DNA of 64,000 nt from assembly GCF_008629695.1 (NCBI RefSeq), contig NZ_VWSH01000003.1, positions 124,001-188,000 of the forward strand. The letters are read 5' to 3'. The position numbers and the translations under genes are program-made. Below are positions 26,457 through 35,796 of this stretch, piece after piece (position 1 is the stretch's first letter; every line of letters starts with the position of its first letter). The notes beneath the pieces are model-generated. The model was not told the origin of the DNA and searched no databases. It saw only the letters and a program-made list of their open reading frames with translations. The DNA is from Taibaiella lutea (GTDB taxonomy: Bacteria; Bacteroidota; Bacteroidia; Chitinophagales; Chitinophagaceae).

Positions 26457-27302
26457 TTAGCGTCCTTGCATTGCGCTCAGCATATTACCATAAATACTGT
26501 TCAATTGAGTCAGATTCTTAGATAACATAGCAATTTGCTCTTTTGCATTTACTGCATCTGTAGCACTTGAAGCCATTGCATCAGAAGCATTCACCAAATT
26601 GCTATAGAATTTATTCATTGCTTTCAAGTGATTGTTAGCATCTTGTAATTCTACTTCATAAATCTGATTTAATGAACCAAGATTTCTTGATAGAACCTGT
26701 ACCTGATCGTGGAATTGGGCAGTACTGTCAGCAGCATTGTTGAAAGATTGCATTGTACTTGTAGCACCGATGAAAGTATCTTTCATCTGACCTAAAGCAT
26801 CTGCAGCTTCACGAGCGCTTTGAGAATAAGAACCGGTTGCAGCTGTAACATCTGTAATATCTTTCATTTGATTTACAGTAGTATTGAAGCTTTGGAAATT
26901 ATCACTTAAACGTTTCAAATTAGCCGGATTCAAATTAGCTTCTTCTAACATTTTATCCATATGAGCAGTAGTGTTGCTGCTTGAAGCAGAAGAACCGATT
27001 GCTGCTGTAGGAGGTGTAAATTTCACACCTTTCTTGTAAGCTTCTACATGTGGGTTCTCATCCAGATTAGGATAATAACGTTCCCAATAGTAATCTTTAT
27101 GAGGAGGCAAAATACCTAATAAACAAAAGATAAATGCTTCTGTACACATACCAACTGTCAACATCAAACCTGCACCTGGCCAGTGTTGTAATTTAAAAAG
27201 CGCACCTAATAATACGACACCCGCACCTACACCGATGATAAGATTTTTAAGATATTTACCTTGCTTGGTTTCAAAAAACAAAGATATTGAGCCCATTTTC
27301 AA
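26457..27302 (-). CDS. gldL: Gliding motility/T9SS motor protein GldL (PorL)
   Basis: 281 residues. Cytoplasmic-membrane motor partner of GldM. Two hydrophobic helices lie at about residues 19-38 and 45-66 (LIIGVGAGVVLLGALFKLQHWPG, then LMLTVGMCTEAFIFCLLGI). GldL's essential membrane glutamate corresponds to the Glu in MCTEAF. The rest is cytoplasmic and helical (many Asn/Gln/Met, for example LGQMKDTFIGATSTMQ), ending LSAMQGR. It lies 64 bp after gldK. Confidence 0.95.
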   Translation of the reverse strand: MKMGSISLFFETKQGKYLKNLIIGVGAGVVLLGALFKLQHWPGAGLMLTVGMCTEAFIFCLLGILPPHKDYYWERYYPNLDENPHVEAYKKGVKFTPPTAAIGSSASSSNTTAHMDKMLEEANLNPANLKRLSDNFQSFNTTVNQMKDITDVTAATGSYSQSAREAADALGQMKDTFIGATSTMQSFNNAADSTAQFHDQVQVLSRNLGSLNQIYEVELQDANNHLKAMNKFYSNLVNASDAMASSATDAVNAKEQIAMLSKNLTQLNSIYGNMLSAMQGR

Positions 27303-27366
27303 AAATTGATTTTACGATTGATTGATTGAATTAATTTTTTATAAAGTCCACGCCACTAATGATAAA

Positions 27367-28647
27367 CTATCTTGAAGCTCTTCCCGGTTCGTTAGTTAAA
27401 GCACCTGCTACCTGAGTGTAAATACAACGGAAGCCGATATATGCTTTTGCAGTATCTGCATATTCATAATCTCTGTTGCTTACATTTAAGTAAGGCAAAG
27501 GATCTCTCCAGCTACCACCTTTTACAACAACTCTGCGTTGCCATGTAGGATCAGTTTCATTAAGTTTTGCTCTGATATCAGGATTGATGTCTGCGGTCAT
27601 GTTAACACTATATCCACCTTGAGAGTAAATAGAGCGTGTCCATTCTGCAACGTTACCTGACATATTATATAAACCGTAGTCATTAGGCCAGTATGCATTT
27701 GCACGTACTGTGTAAAGACCACCATCAGCAGAATAATCTCCGCGGTCAGGTTTGAAGTTTGCTAAGTAACAACCTTTTTGGTTCTGAGCATAAGGTCCGC
27801 CCCAAGGAAATGGAGATAATTGGCGGCCACCACGAGCTGCCCACTCCCATTGACTTTCGTCAGGTAAGCTGAATTCACCTTCAAAGTATAATTTTCTGCT
27901 TTCGCGGGCACCTTTCCATAATTGTGTACGCCAGTTACAGAATGCATTTGCCTGAATCCAGTTAACACCTACAACTGGATATTCATCAAAAGCGGAGAAC
28001 CAGTTATATTGACGGGCAATAGGTTCATTGTTAGAGTAAGCAAATTGCTTCACCCAAACAGTAGTATCCGGATAAACAGCAACAGTTTGTTTTGTATCGA
28101 ACGTAGAACGAGGTTGTCCCGGATTCATAATAGAAGCGGTCAAGTCGAACTGACGCACTACATACATATATTTTTTTACGTCCAATTCCTTCTTACCGGT
28201 TCCCGTTTGAGACGCATCAATATACATGCCGGCCAGTTGGTCTTGCACATCCGCATCGCTCCATTTTACTTTAGTGGACCAATCGATTTGTTGAGTACCA
28301 TCTTCGTTATCTTTAAACTCCCCTAATGTAGTTTTTGCAATAGAGTCACGAACCCAGTTGGTAAACTGACGATATTCAGCATTGGTAATCTCAGTAGCAT
28401 CCATGTAAAAACCAACCATATTATAGGTTCTCACAGGCGCATCCAAAGAATTCTCAATATCCTGATCGCTATATCCTGATTTCATCACACCGGAATTTAC
28501 ATAAACCATTCCAACCGGTGCAGGAGCCCTGTAATTAGTTCTGTTGCTATAGTCGCCTACTAACTGACCTTGCGAAGTAGGCTGCCCACAACTTGCTGCA
28601 AACATAGCCATCGCCACTGTGGCAATACTCAGGGAGAGTTGTTTCAT
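27367..28647 (-). CDS. gldK: Gliding motility/T9SS lipoprotein GldK (PorK)
   Basis: 426 residues from the ATG at 28647, chosen because it gives a compact lipoprotein signal (MKQLSLSIATVAMAMFAASC). In-frame ATGs at 28665 and 28683 would add 6 or 12 residues. The body is a formylglycine-generating-enzyme-like (SUMF1) fold: VGVNWIQANAFCNWRTQLWK, LPDESQWEWAARGG, YGLYNMSGNVAEW, VVKGGSWRDP, YIGFRCI. It anchors the GldK/GldN ring to the outer membrane. First gene of the cluster; no PorP/SprF gene is next to it. Confidence 0.95.
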   Translation of the reverse strand: MKQLSLSIATVAMAMFAASCGQPTSQGQLVGDYSNRTNYRAPAPVGMVYVNSGVMKSGYSDQDIENSLDAPVRTYNMVGFYMDATEITNAEYRQFTNWVRDSIAKTTLGEFKDNEDGTQQIDWSTKVKWSDADVQDQLAGMYIDASQTGTGKKELDVKKYMYVVRQFDLTASIMNPGQPRSTFDTKQTVAVYPDTTVWVKQFAYSNNEPIARQYNWFSAFDEYPVVGVNWIQANAFCNWRTQLWKGARESRKLYFEGEFSLPDESQWEWAARGGRQLSPFPWGGPYAQNQKGCYLANFKPDRGDYSADGGLYTVRANAYWPNDYGLYNMSGNVAEWTRSIYSQGGYSVNMTADINPDIRAKLNETDPTWQRRVVVKGGSWRDPLPYLNVSNRDYEYADTAKAYIGFRCIYTQVAGALTNEPGRASR

Positions 28648-28683
28648 CTTTGTGTTTTTTGTCATTGTTATTGCTTCAAACAT

Positions 28684-29190
28684 TTGGTTGGATTTTCAGC
28701 CTTCCTTTTTATTTTATATCAATCAGAATACCGAAACCTTGTAAATTTTGAATTACATATTTCTTGTAAATCCTGTAATAAGCTTATTCAATTCTGCTCG
28801 AAAGATAATCATTCTTTTTAAAAACAAATGCTTTGTCGTAAAAATTTCAATTTCCTTCGTTGTTCTTAATCTTTATCAGGCAGCATCCCTTCCATTTCCT
28901 ATTTATCACGCCCGCTACAATAATATTTAATGTTATTCGTTTATACTAAACAGGTTTAATCTTATTGCTTCAGAACCAATTTCTTTGCAATGGGTCACAA
29001 TATTCAAATAAATTTTTGAAAATGCAACAATACCGTTAAAATTTTTTTCTTTCTCCACATTCAGATGTGAAAAGAAGGGCTAAATAAAGAATTTTTTTTC
29101 TGCAATCCAACTGTTCTTCCATTTTTTATTTAAAAAAGAAATTCATAAGCACATTATCAAATTATTTCACGGACTCAAATTCCTTAATAG
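28684..29190. other. Gene-free stretch upstream of gldK
   Basis: About 500 AT-rich bases with no supported gene. Two short plus-strand frames near 28570-28930 overlap each other and gldK and look spurious. The stretch must hold the gldK promoter on the minus strand, but I found no exact TAnnTTTG element in the first 80 bases. Confidence 0.5.
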
Positions 29191-31224
29191 TTATAATTTC
29201 AAATCGTCGATTTCACTTACAGGCATCCGGCACGCAAAATCTTTACACAGATAAATCAAAGTCTTATCTTCCTGTAATTTTCCTTTTGTAGCAATAATAT
29301 CCCGTTCCTCCTGTTTCGTTGCCAAAGTATAGGCTTCAGGATGAAAATATGCCCGCCATTCTTCTAGTTTGAGATTGGCATCCTTTCCGCAAATCAATAC
29401 CTGTTTCAATCCTTTTTGATACCGCTGCATCTGAACAGCCCATCTTGCAAAAGAAGATGGATATCTTAAGGAAGATTGCAATTGGGCGAGCATCATTCCT
29501 TCACTTTGTTCCAGCCATTTTCCCGATTCCATAAGATTACCAAGAATTGCCAATTGCTCCATTAAAACGGCATTGGCAGATGGTGTTGCGCCGTCATATA
29601 ACTCTACTTTTCTCACAGGTATATCTTTCTGAATATCAGATGAAAAATAATAGAAAGTGTGGTCTTCAGTGAGAAAATGCGTTTCAACAAATTGCAGCCA
29701 TTTATTTGCCTCTACAATATATTCCGGCTTAACCATTGCAGAAGCCAGTGTTGTCAAGGCTTTTACTAAATAAGCATAATCGTCCAGCTTTGAGGGAATA
29801 GTAGCCTTGCCATTTTTAAAAACATGCGCCAAACCTTCTTTGTCCTCTATCTTAAATGCTTGTAACATCCAATCCATATGTCTTTCGGCTTCGCGGATAT
29901 AATGTGTTTCATTCAAAGCCAATCCCGCATCCACCAATGCAATATTCATCAGTGCATTCCATGATAATAATATTTTATCGTCTGTTCCGGGACGTATCCT
30001 TTCCTGCCTTTTATAAAACAATTTGCCTTTTGCATCTTTATAAATTCTCTCCCACTCCTCTTCTTCCATATTAAATTTTGCGAGGATTGCATCCTTGCTT
30101 TCCGCCACATTCAGAATATTGGTTTCTTCCCAATTACCCTCTTTTGAAACACCAAAATAAGCAAGCAAAGCGGAATGTGCATCCGGCAAAATTTCATTCC
30201 ACTGCGCCCATGTCCAGGTATAATATTTACCTTCCACACCTTCAGAATCCGCATCCAGCGCACAATAGAATCCTCCGGATTTATCATCCTTCAATTCCCG
30301 GTTACAAAAATCAATAGTTTCAATAATAACTTTTTTATACCTTTCCTTTCCTGTAATTTTATATGCCTGGCTCAATACCGAAATCAACAAAGCATTGTCA
30401 TAAAGCATCTTTTCAAAATGTGGCACCAGCCATTCCCTATCAGTAGCATAGCGTGAAAAGCCTCCGCCAATCTGGTCATAAATACCACCTTCTATCATCT
30501 TATCCAGACTCAGTAATGCCTGAGATAAGGCATTTGAGGCAATCGCACTTTCTTTATGATAATGAGAAAATTCCAACAAATACTGAATAGAGCCCGTTGC
30601 CGGAAACTTAGGAGCTGCGCCAAATCCTCCCCATACAGCATCAGCTTGTTGCAACAAATTATTTGCGGCAAGCGCTGTTTCCTTTTCAGTAATATGTCGT
30701 TCTGAAACATTTAAAGAAACAATAGAAGCTTGCTTCAGATGGGCGATCATTTGATTGGATTGCAATTCAATTTCCTCCTGTTTTTCTTGCCAGGCAAGAT
30801 GCAAAGCCTGTAAAAGCTCCATCCATGAAGAACGTCCATACATGGCTTTAGGAGGAAAATAAGTACCGCCATAAAATGGCTTTTTATCAGGAGTGACAAA
30901 CATATTCAAAGGCCAGCCCCCTGCCCCGCTCATGGCCTGCAATGCATCCATATAGAGATGATCCACATCGGGATGTTCTTCTCTGTCTACTTTTATGTTT
31001 ACAAAGTGCTTATTCATGAAATCCGCTACTACCGGGTCTTCGAAGCTTTCATGTTCCATAACATGGCACCAATGACAAGCTGAATATCCGATGCTTACCA
31101 ATACAGGCTTATGTTCCAATCGTGCTTTTTCAAACGCATCTTCTCCCCAGGGAAACCAATCTACCGGGTTGTTGGCATGTTGCAATAAATAAGGGCTTGA
31201 TTCAAACTGAAGCTTATTTGGCAT
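29191..31224 (-). CDS. DUF255/YyaL-type thioredoxin-like protein
   Basis: 677 residues, the usual length of the family that includes YyaL and mammalian SPATA20. The N-terminal thioredoxin-like domain starts [19 protein letters not shown] and has a C-x-x-C at C50/C53 ([16 protein letters not shown]). [20 protein letters not shown] completes the signature. The remaining ~480 residues are an alpha/alpha-barrel resembling N-acylglucosamine epimerases ([36 protein letters not shown]). No signal peptide is seen. The biochemical role is unknown. It is 14 bp downstream of the alpha/beta hydrolase. Confidence 0.92.
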   Translation of the reverse strand: MPNKLQFESSPYLLQHANNPVDWFPWGEDAFEKARLEHKPVLVSIGYSACHWCHVMEHESFEDPVVADFMNKHFVNIKVDREEHPDVDHLYMDALQAMSGAGGWPLNMFVTPDKKPFYGGTYFPPKAMYGRSSWMELLQALHLAWQEKQEEIELQSNQMIAHLKQASIVSLNVSERHITEKETALAANNLLQQADAVWGGFGAAPKFPATGSIQYLLEFSHYHKESAIASNALSQALLSLDKMIEGGIYDQIGGGFSRYATDREWLVPHFEKMLYDNALLISVLSQAYKITGKERYKKVIIETIDFCNRELKDDKSGGFYCALDADSEGVEGKYYTWTWAQWNEILPDAHSALLAYFGVSKEGNWEETNILNVAESKDAILAKFNMEEEEWERIYKDAKGKLFYKRQERIRPGTDDKILLSWNALMNIALVDAGLALNETHYIREAERHMDWMLQAFKIEDKEGLAHVFKNGKATIPSKLDDYAYLVKALTTLASAMVKPEYIVEANKWLQFVETHFLTEDHTFYYFSSDIQKDIPVRKVELYDGATPSANAVLMEQLAILGNLMESGKWLEQSEGMMLAQLQSSLRYPSSFARWAVQMQRYQKGLKQVLICGKDANLKLEEWRAYFHPEAYTLATKQEERDIIATKGKLQEDKTLIYLCKDFACRMPVSEIDDLKL

Positions 31225-31238
31225 ATTAAAAATGGATT

Positions 31239-31862
31239 TTACTTTAGGTGGTAAAGGTAGTCAAGGATAATCTTTTGAATGGTGCCGGCTTTATTAAGAA
31301 TCATTAAATGCCCGCCGCCTTCAATAGCCTTCATATATTTTGTTCTGCGAAATGGTATAAGTCTGTCCGCGGTACCATGAATTTCAATCAGATGTTCCGG
31401 CAATGCCTGATTTTCCCATTTTGACATTGCACTTAATGCCCATATTAGAAAGGAAGCATTCGTATCAGCAATAATTTCAGCTAATATTTTCCTGTCTTCA
31501 TTTCGATTGATACCCATTAAATATTCAAGAATAAAATTGCTTCTTTTAAGTAAAAATTCAGGAAGGAGCTTTAATACATTAAACTTCATTAGCCAAGGAA
31601 AGGATGTATGTAAATCGTCTTTGTTTCGTGCCGAAGAAATTAAGATCAGCGCAGCCGGCTTTATAAGCTTTGAAAGCTCCAGAGCGACCATTCCACCAAA
31701 AGACAAACCGATTAAAACAGGTCTTTCATCTTTAATCTGAGGCAATAATCTCTTTGCGTAATCAGATAAAGATTCATCCTTCAAAGAAGCGATCCATTCA
31801 ATAAATACAAGATTATAACCGGAAAGATATAATCGCTGAAAAGCTCTGTAATCAGCACCCAA
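31239..31862 (-). CDS. Alpha/beta hydrolase; start uncertain, probably 5'-incomplete as drawn
   Basis: 207 residues from a TTG at 31862. The nucleophile elbow GLSFGGM, the acid region ([14 protein letters not shown]) and catalytic His (EGGGHLMI) show an alpha/beta hydrolase. However, the same frame upstream reads [17 protein letters not shown] before GADYRAFQ, which is the expected first strand of the fold. No ATG lies in that extension before the stop codon near 31935. Either a rare start codon (for example ATA or ATT) is used or a one-base change disrupted an ATG at ATGATGAA. Substrate unknown. It precedes the DUF255 gene by 14 bp. Confidence 0.75.
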   Translation of the reverse strand: MGADYRAFQRLYLSGYNLVFIEWIASLKDESLSDYAKRLLPQIKDERPVLIGLSFGGMVALELSKLIKPAALILISSARNKDDLHTSFPWLMKFNVLKLLPEFLLKRSNFILEYLMGINRNEDRKILAEIIADTNASFLIWALSAMSKWENQALPEHLIEIHGTADRLIPFRRTKYMKAIEGGGHLMILNKAGTIQKIILDYLYHLK

Positions 31863-31992
31863 GCCGCTTAATAAATATTCATCATAATTCGTTATTACCT
31901 TTTCATTACACCCTAGAACTAAATGTAGACAAAAATGAGCTGTTTAATGAATGAGGGCAGCTTAAAATAATAAATAGCCAATTTGTAAAAAT

Positions 31993-32012
31993 ATTTTAGA
32001 CTAATCTAAAAT
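31993..32012. promoter_or_regulatory. DtxR/MntR-like operator upstream of the TonB-dependent receptor
   Basis: ATTTTAGA-CTAA-TCTAAAAT is a perfect inverted repeat (8-bp arms, 4-nt spacer). Its core TTAGACTAATCTAA resembles the TTAGG-TTAGC-CTAA boxes bound by DtxR/IdeR/MntR metal-dependent repressors. It ends 6 bases before the -7 box at 32019, so a bound repressor would cover the -33 region. Confidence 0.6.
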
Positions 32013-32018
32013 TATATT

Positions 32019-32026
32019 TAGCTTTG
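32019..32026 (+). promoter_or_regulatory. -7 promoter box of the TonB-dependent receptor
   Basis: TAGCTTTG is an exact TAnnTTTG, 14 bases before the ATG. The -33 position falls inside the palindromic operator. Confidence 0.5.
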
Positions 32027-32039
32027 CGAAAAAAGAATA

Positions 32040-34268
32040 ATGTCATTAAGATTTACATTACTATTAATACTCAACATAACAGCGTTGAATGGATACGCAC
32101 AGACAAGATTCAAAGGAAGAATAACAGACACAACAAATCATAATGCAGTTGCTGATATTTCTATCCGACTGAATGTGATTGATAGTATTTTCATAACAGA
32201 TGCTCAAGGCAGATTCAATATTCTCACATCTTTAGATTATGATAGCTGCGTTGCTATTATTTCAAAAGAAGGATACAATACGATTACACAAATGCTATAT
32301 AAAGACCGGGAGAATGAAGTAATGCTTTCCCGGTCTTTACTTGAAGAGGTAGTAATAACAGGCAATTCCAGTCCTGTAAAACGTAGCAGCAGCGCTATTC
32401 CTACGGAATTATATACACCTTCATTCTTCCTGAAAAATCCGACACCTTCTTTGTTTGATGCTATGAGTATGGTAACAGGTGTAAGGCCACAGCTTAACTG
32501 CAACGTCTGTAATACAGGCGATATCCATATCAATGGAATGGAAGGCCCCTACACTTTAATCCTTATTGACGGAATGCCTGTTGTCAGTGCACTTTCAACT
32601 GTTTATGGTTTAAGTGGCATACCTAACAGTCTGGTAGAAAGAATTGAAATCGTGAAAGGACCTACTGCAGCAATGTATGGTAGTGAAGCGATGGGTGGTA
32701 TGATTAATGTTATAACAAGAAATCCTCAGAAAACGCCTTTTATTCATTTGGACATAATGACGACAACATGGGCCGAAGTCAATACAGATGTCACTTCTAA
32801 ATTTAAAATCAATAATAAAATCCAATCGTTGCTTGGCATTAACTATTTCAACTATCAACAACCGAAAGACAATAACAAGGACGGCTTTACCGATATGACC
32901 TTGCAAAATCGGATTTCCATTTTCAATAAATGGTCTTTTTTGAGAAATGAGGACAGGATTGCCAGTATAGCGGCAAGATATGTGTACGAAGATCGCTGGG
33001 GCGGTCAAATGAACTGGGACAAACAATGGCGTGGAAGCGACAGTATTTATGGAGAAAGCATTTATACAAACCGATGGGAAGTATTAGGACTGTATCAATT
33101 GCCGGTCAATGAAAAAATAATATCACAATTCTCTGTAATAGGCCACAATCAGGATTCTTATTATGGCAAGACATCTTTTCAAGGCAATCAAAAAGTTGCT
33201 TTCGGGCAAATATATTGGGAAAAGAATCTCAGACAACATAAAGCCACGATAGGCACTTCTCTCAGATATACTTATTACAACGATAATACACCTGCTACTG
33301 CAAATGAAGCTGGCCGCGACAAACCAAATTCGACTGCGTTAACAGGGCTTTTTATACAGGATGAATGGCATTTTGCATCAAAGCATGATCTGTATTTAGG
33401 ATACAGGCTGGATTATGACCCGATTTTAAAAGGCATTCATTCACCACGACTCGCTTATAAATGGTCACCTGATAATAGCAATACGTTTAGAGCAAGCTTT
33501 GGCAAAGGCTTCCGGGTAGTGAACATATTTACAGAGGATCATGCCGCGCTTACGGGTGCAAGAAAAGTAGAAATTGCGGAAGCCTTAGCTCCTGAAAAAT
33601 CTTATAACAGCAACCTCAATTATTCGCATACAACATTTATTGGTGGCGGATTTGTGAATATAGATGTATTGGCTTTTTACAGCCTTTTTACCAATAAAAT
33701 AATCGGTGATTTTGATACTGATCCTGATAAAATAATTTACAAAAACATTGATGGACGAGCTATATCAAGGGGGCTTACAATCAATACAGATGCAACTTTC
33801 AGTATCCCATTAAATGTAAGAATCGGTGTAAACTATATGGATGTTTATCAAAAGAATAAAGACAACATTAAAACAGAACAATTATTTGCTCCGAAATGGT
33901 CAGGTAATTTTTCCTTTAGTTATACATTACCCAAACAGATTGTTATTGACCTTAGCGGACAAATAAACGGTCCTATGCGATTACCCATACAGCGAAATGA
34001 CTACAGACCGGAATATTCACCAGTATTTTGCCTGGCAAATATTCAATTCAGCAAGAAAATTGACACCAAGTGGGAAGTGTATGCAGGTATAAAAAACATA
34101 CTGAATTTCGTGCCTAAAGATACTTATATGAGGCCTTTTGACCCATTTGATAAACACGTTAATGATGCCGTTAATAATCCGAACGGTTATACTTTTGATA
34201 CAGAATATAATTATGCGCCCTTACAAGGCATAAGGGGCTTTGCCGGCTTGAGATATACACTAAAATGA
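32040..34268 (+). CDS. TonB-dependent outer-membrane receptor
   Basis: 742 residues. A signal peptide ends at about 20 (NGYAQ). Residues 22-100 are a carboxypeptidase-regulatory-like domain (FKGRITDTTNHNAVADISI). The plug, about 105-235, has DIHINGMEGPYTLILIDGMP, LVERIEIVKGPTAAMYGSEA and GGMINVITRNP. A 22-strand barrel follows and ends GIRGFAGLRYTLK. The plug contains a C-x-x-C pair, C154 and C157 (QLNCNVCNTG). Substrate is unknown; the DtxR-like operator upstream points to a metal or metal complex. The thioredoxin gene follows by 67 bp. Confidence 0.93.
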   Translation: MSLRFTLLLILNITALNGYAQTRFKGRITDTTNHNAVADISIRLNVIDSIFITDAQGRFNILTSLDYDSCVAIISKEGYNTITQMLYKDRENEVMLSRSLLEEVVITGNSSPVKRSSSAIPTELYTPSFFLKNPTPSLFDAMSMVTGVRPQLNCNVCNTGDIHINGMEGPYTLILIDGMPVVSALSTVYGLSGIPNSLVERIEIVKGPTAAMYGSEAMGGMINVITRNPQKTPFIHLDIMTTTWAEVNTDVTSKFKINNKIQSLLGINYFNYQQPKDNNKDGFTDMTLQNRISIFNKWSFLRNEDRIASIAARYVYEDRWGGQMNWDKQWRGSDSIYGESIYTNRWEVLGLYQLPVNEKIISQFSVIGHNQDSYYGKTSFQGNQKVAFGQIYWEKNLRQHKATIGTSLRYTYYNDNTPATANEAGRDKPNSTALTGLFIQDEWHFASKHDLYLGYRLDYDPILKGIHSPRLAYKWSPDNSNTFRASFGKGFRVVNIFTEDHAALTGARKVEIAEALAPEKSYNSNLNYSHTTFIGGGFVNIDVLAFYSLFTNKIIGDFDTDPDKIIYKNIDGRAISRGLTINTDATFSIPLNVRIGVNYMDVYQKNKDNIKTEQLFAPKWSGNFSFSYTLPKQIVIDLSGQINGPMRLPIQRNDYRPEYSPVFCLANIQFSKKIDTKWEVYAGIKNILNFVPKDTYMRPFDPFDKHVNDAVNNPNGYTFDTEYNYAPLQGIRGFAGLRYTLK

Positions 34269-34335
34269 TAGCGGCATCATCATTCTCACTAACCCGTATT
34301 CTGGTTTAAACAGCAATTAGTCTTAATTTTGCCGG

Positions 34336-34833
34336 ATGAAAAAACTATTGATATTCGCTTCCTTTATTCTTTTTGCTTTTGCGTCGCAGGCACAGGAAAA
34401 TACTAAAGAAAAGCTATACGATACTGCTGCGAATCCGCAAACGGATATTAAGAAAGCAATTATTCTGGCAAAAAAGGAACATAAAAATATTTTGCTTCAG
34501 GTTGGCGGCAATTGGTGCATTTGGTGCAAAAGGTTTCATCAAACGGTTGCAGGAAATGACACTTTGAATCAGCTGATGCAACAAAACTATGTAGTATTGC
34601 ACGTGAATTATGACCAATATAATAAGAATGCTTCTATATGGAAAACCTTGGGCTATCCGCAACGATTCGGCTTTCCCGTTTTTGTTATTTTAGATGAAAG
34701 CGGTAAGCAAATCCATATCCAGAATTCATCTTATCTTGAAGAGGGTAAAGGTTACAATAATGGGAAAATCGAAGATTTTTTCAATGCCTGGACACCTGCA
34801 GCTATTCAGGGTAAAACGCTGAAAGGCAGTTAA
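34336..34833 (+). CDS. Periplasmic thioredoxin-fold protein
   Basis: 165 residues. A signal peptide ends at about residue 20 (ASQAQ). The thioredoxin fold has the active site C61-x-x-C64 (GNWCIWCKRFHQ) and FPVFVILDESGKQIHI with the cis-Pro. It resembles the DUF255/thioredoxin_7 group more than classical TrxA. It probably reduces or isomerises disulfides in the periplasm; the receptor immediately upstream carries a Cys pair in its plug and is a possible client (inference). A TAATTTTG -7-like box ends only 4 bases before the ATG. Confidence 0.85.
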   Translation: MKKLLIFASFILFAFASQAQENTKEKLYDTAANPQTDIKKAIILAKKEHKNILLQVGGNWCIWCKRFHQTVAGNDTLNQLMQQNYVVLHVNYDQYNKNASIWKTLGYPQRFGFPVFVILDESGKQIHIQNSSYLEEGKGYNNGKIEDFFNAWTPAAIQGKTLKGS

Positions 34834-34900
34834 ACCGTTCAAACAACAAATCAGTACCTTTGCAAACTTGCTTTGATGCAAGTATTAAATTTCACATACA

Positions 34901-35680
34901 TTGAACAAACCGCATTTTAAAAATAATAACCGCTCTTCTGTTCCTAAAAGCAGATTGATTATTGGTCGCAAGCCTTTATTAGAAGCCTTGAATAACGGCG
35001 CAAACATAGAAAAGATATTCATATTACAATCTGCCATCGGAGATGAAATTACTTCCATTCGCAAGGTTGCAAGAGAAATGAATATTGCTGTAAGTTCTGT
35101 GCCCCAGGAAAAGTTGAACCGCTTTACTATGGCCAATCATCAGGGAGTTGTTGCTATTGGTGGTTTAATAGAATATCAGCCTTTACAGGAAATCATAAGT
35201 CAGGTAGTTGACAGAGGTGAAACGCCCTTGATTGTATTGTTAGATGGGATCACAGATACAAGAAATCTCGGCGCCATTGCCCGTTCCGCACATTGCTATG
35301 GTGCACATGCTTTGGTAGTGCCTTCTTCCAACAACGCAGCCATTACCGAAGATGGATTGAAAGCCTCAGCCGGCGCACTCGAAATTATTCCTATTTGCCG
35401 CATGGCTTCTGTGGAACAAGCAATTGATGTCCTGCATTTAAACGGTATTCAGATTGTAGCAACCGCCTTGCAGTCAAGTGAACCGATACATAAAGTTGAT
35501 TTGACCAATCCGCTTGCAGTGGTAATGGGTTCAGAAGATAAAGGTGTAAGTGATTTTGTATTGAAAAATGCGGATCATCTTGTTCAGATTCCAATGAGCG
35601 GAAACTTTGATTCGCTAAACGTATCAGTAGCAACCGGCATCATGCTATATGAGATTTTCAGGCAGCAGAATAAAGCCTGA
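34901..35680 (+). CDS. rlmB: 23S rRNA (guanosine-2'-O)-methyltransferase, RlmB/TrmH family
   Basis: 259 residues. SpoU/TrmH-type knotted methyltransferase. The N-terminal substrate-binding domain begins RLIIGRKPLLEALNNG and includes VPQEKLNRFT and HQGVVAIGG. The SPOUT signatures follow: LDGITDTRNLGAIARSAHCY, VMGSEDKGVSDFVLKNAD, and QIPMSGNFDSLNVSVATGI. The start is TTG; a TAA lies four codons upstream in frame and no ATG precedes the conserved region. An exact -7 box TACCTTTG (34855-34862) fits a transcript starting near 34869. Confidence 0.92.
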   Translation: MNKPHFKNNNRSSVPKSRLIIGRKPLLEALNNGANIEKIFILQSAIGDEITSIRKVAREMNIAVSSVPQEKLNRFTMANHQGVVAIGGLIEYQPLQEIISQVVDRGETPLIVLLDGITDTRNLGAIARSAHCYGAHALVVPSSNNAAITEDGLKASAGALEIIPICRMASVEQAIDVLHLNGIQIVATALQSSEPIHKVDLTNPLAVVMGSEDKGVSDFVLKNADHLVQIPMSGNFDSLNVSVATGIMLYEIFRQQNKA

Positions 35681-35796
35681 ATTTCCTGATTTCAGGAACT
35701 AAAGAAAGCTTATACCTGCTTAGGATCTGCCTATTAAATTTAAATAAATTAAATTCCTATTTTCGCTAAAGAAAAAGTTACAAAAAATTTTAAATA

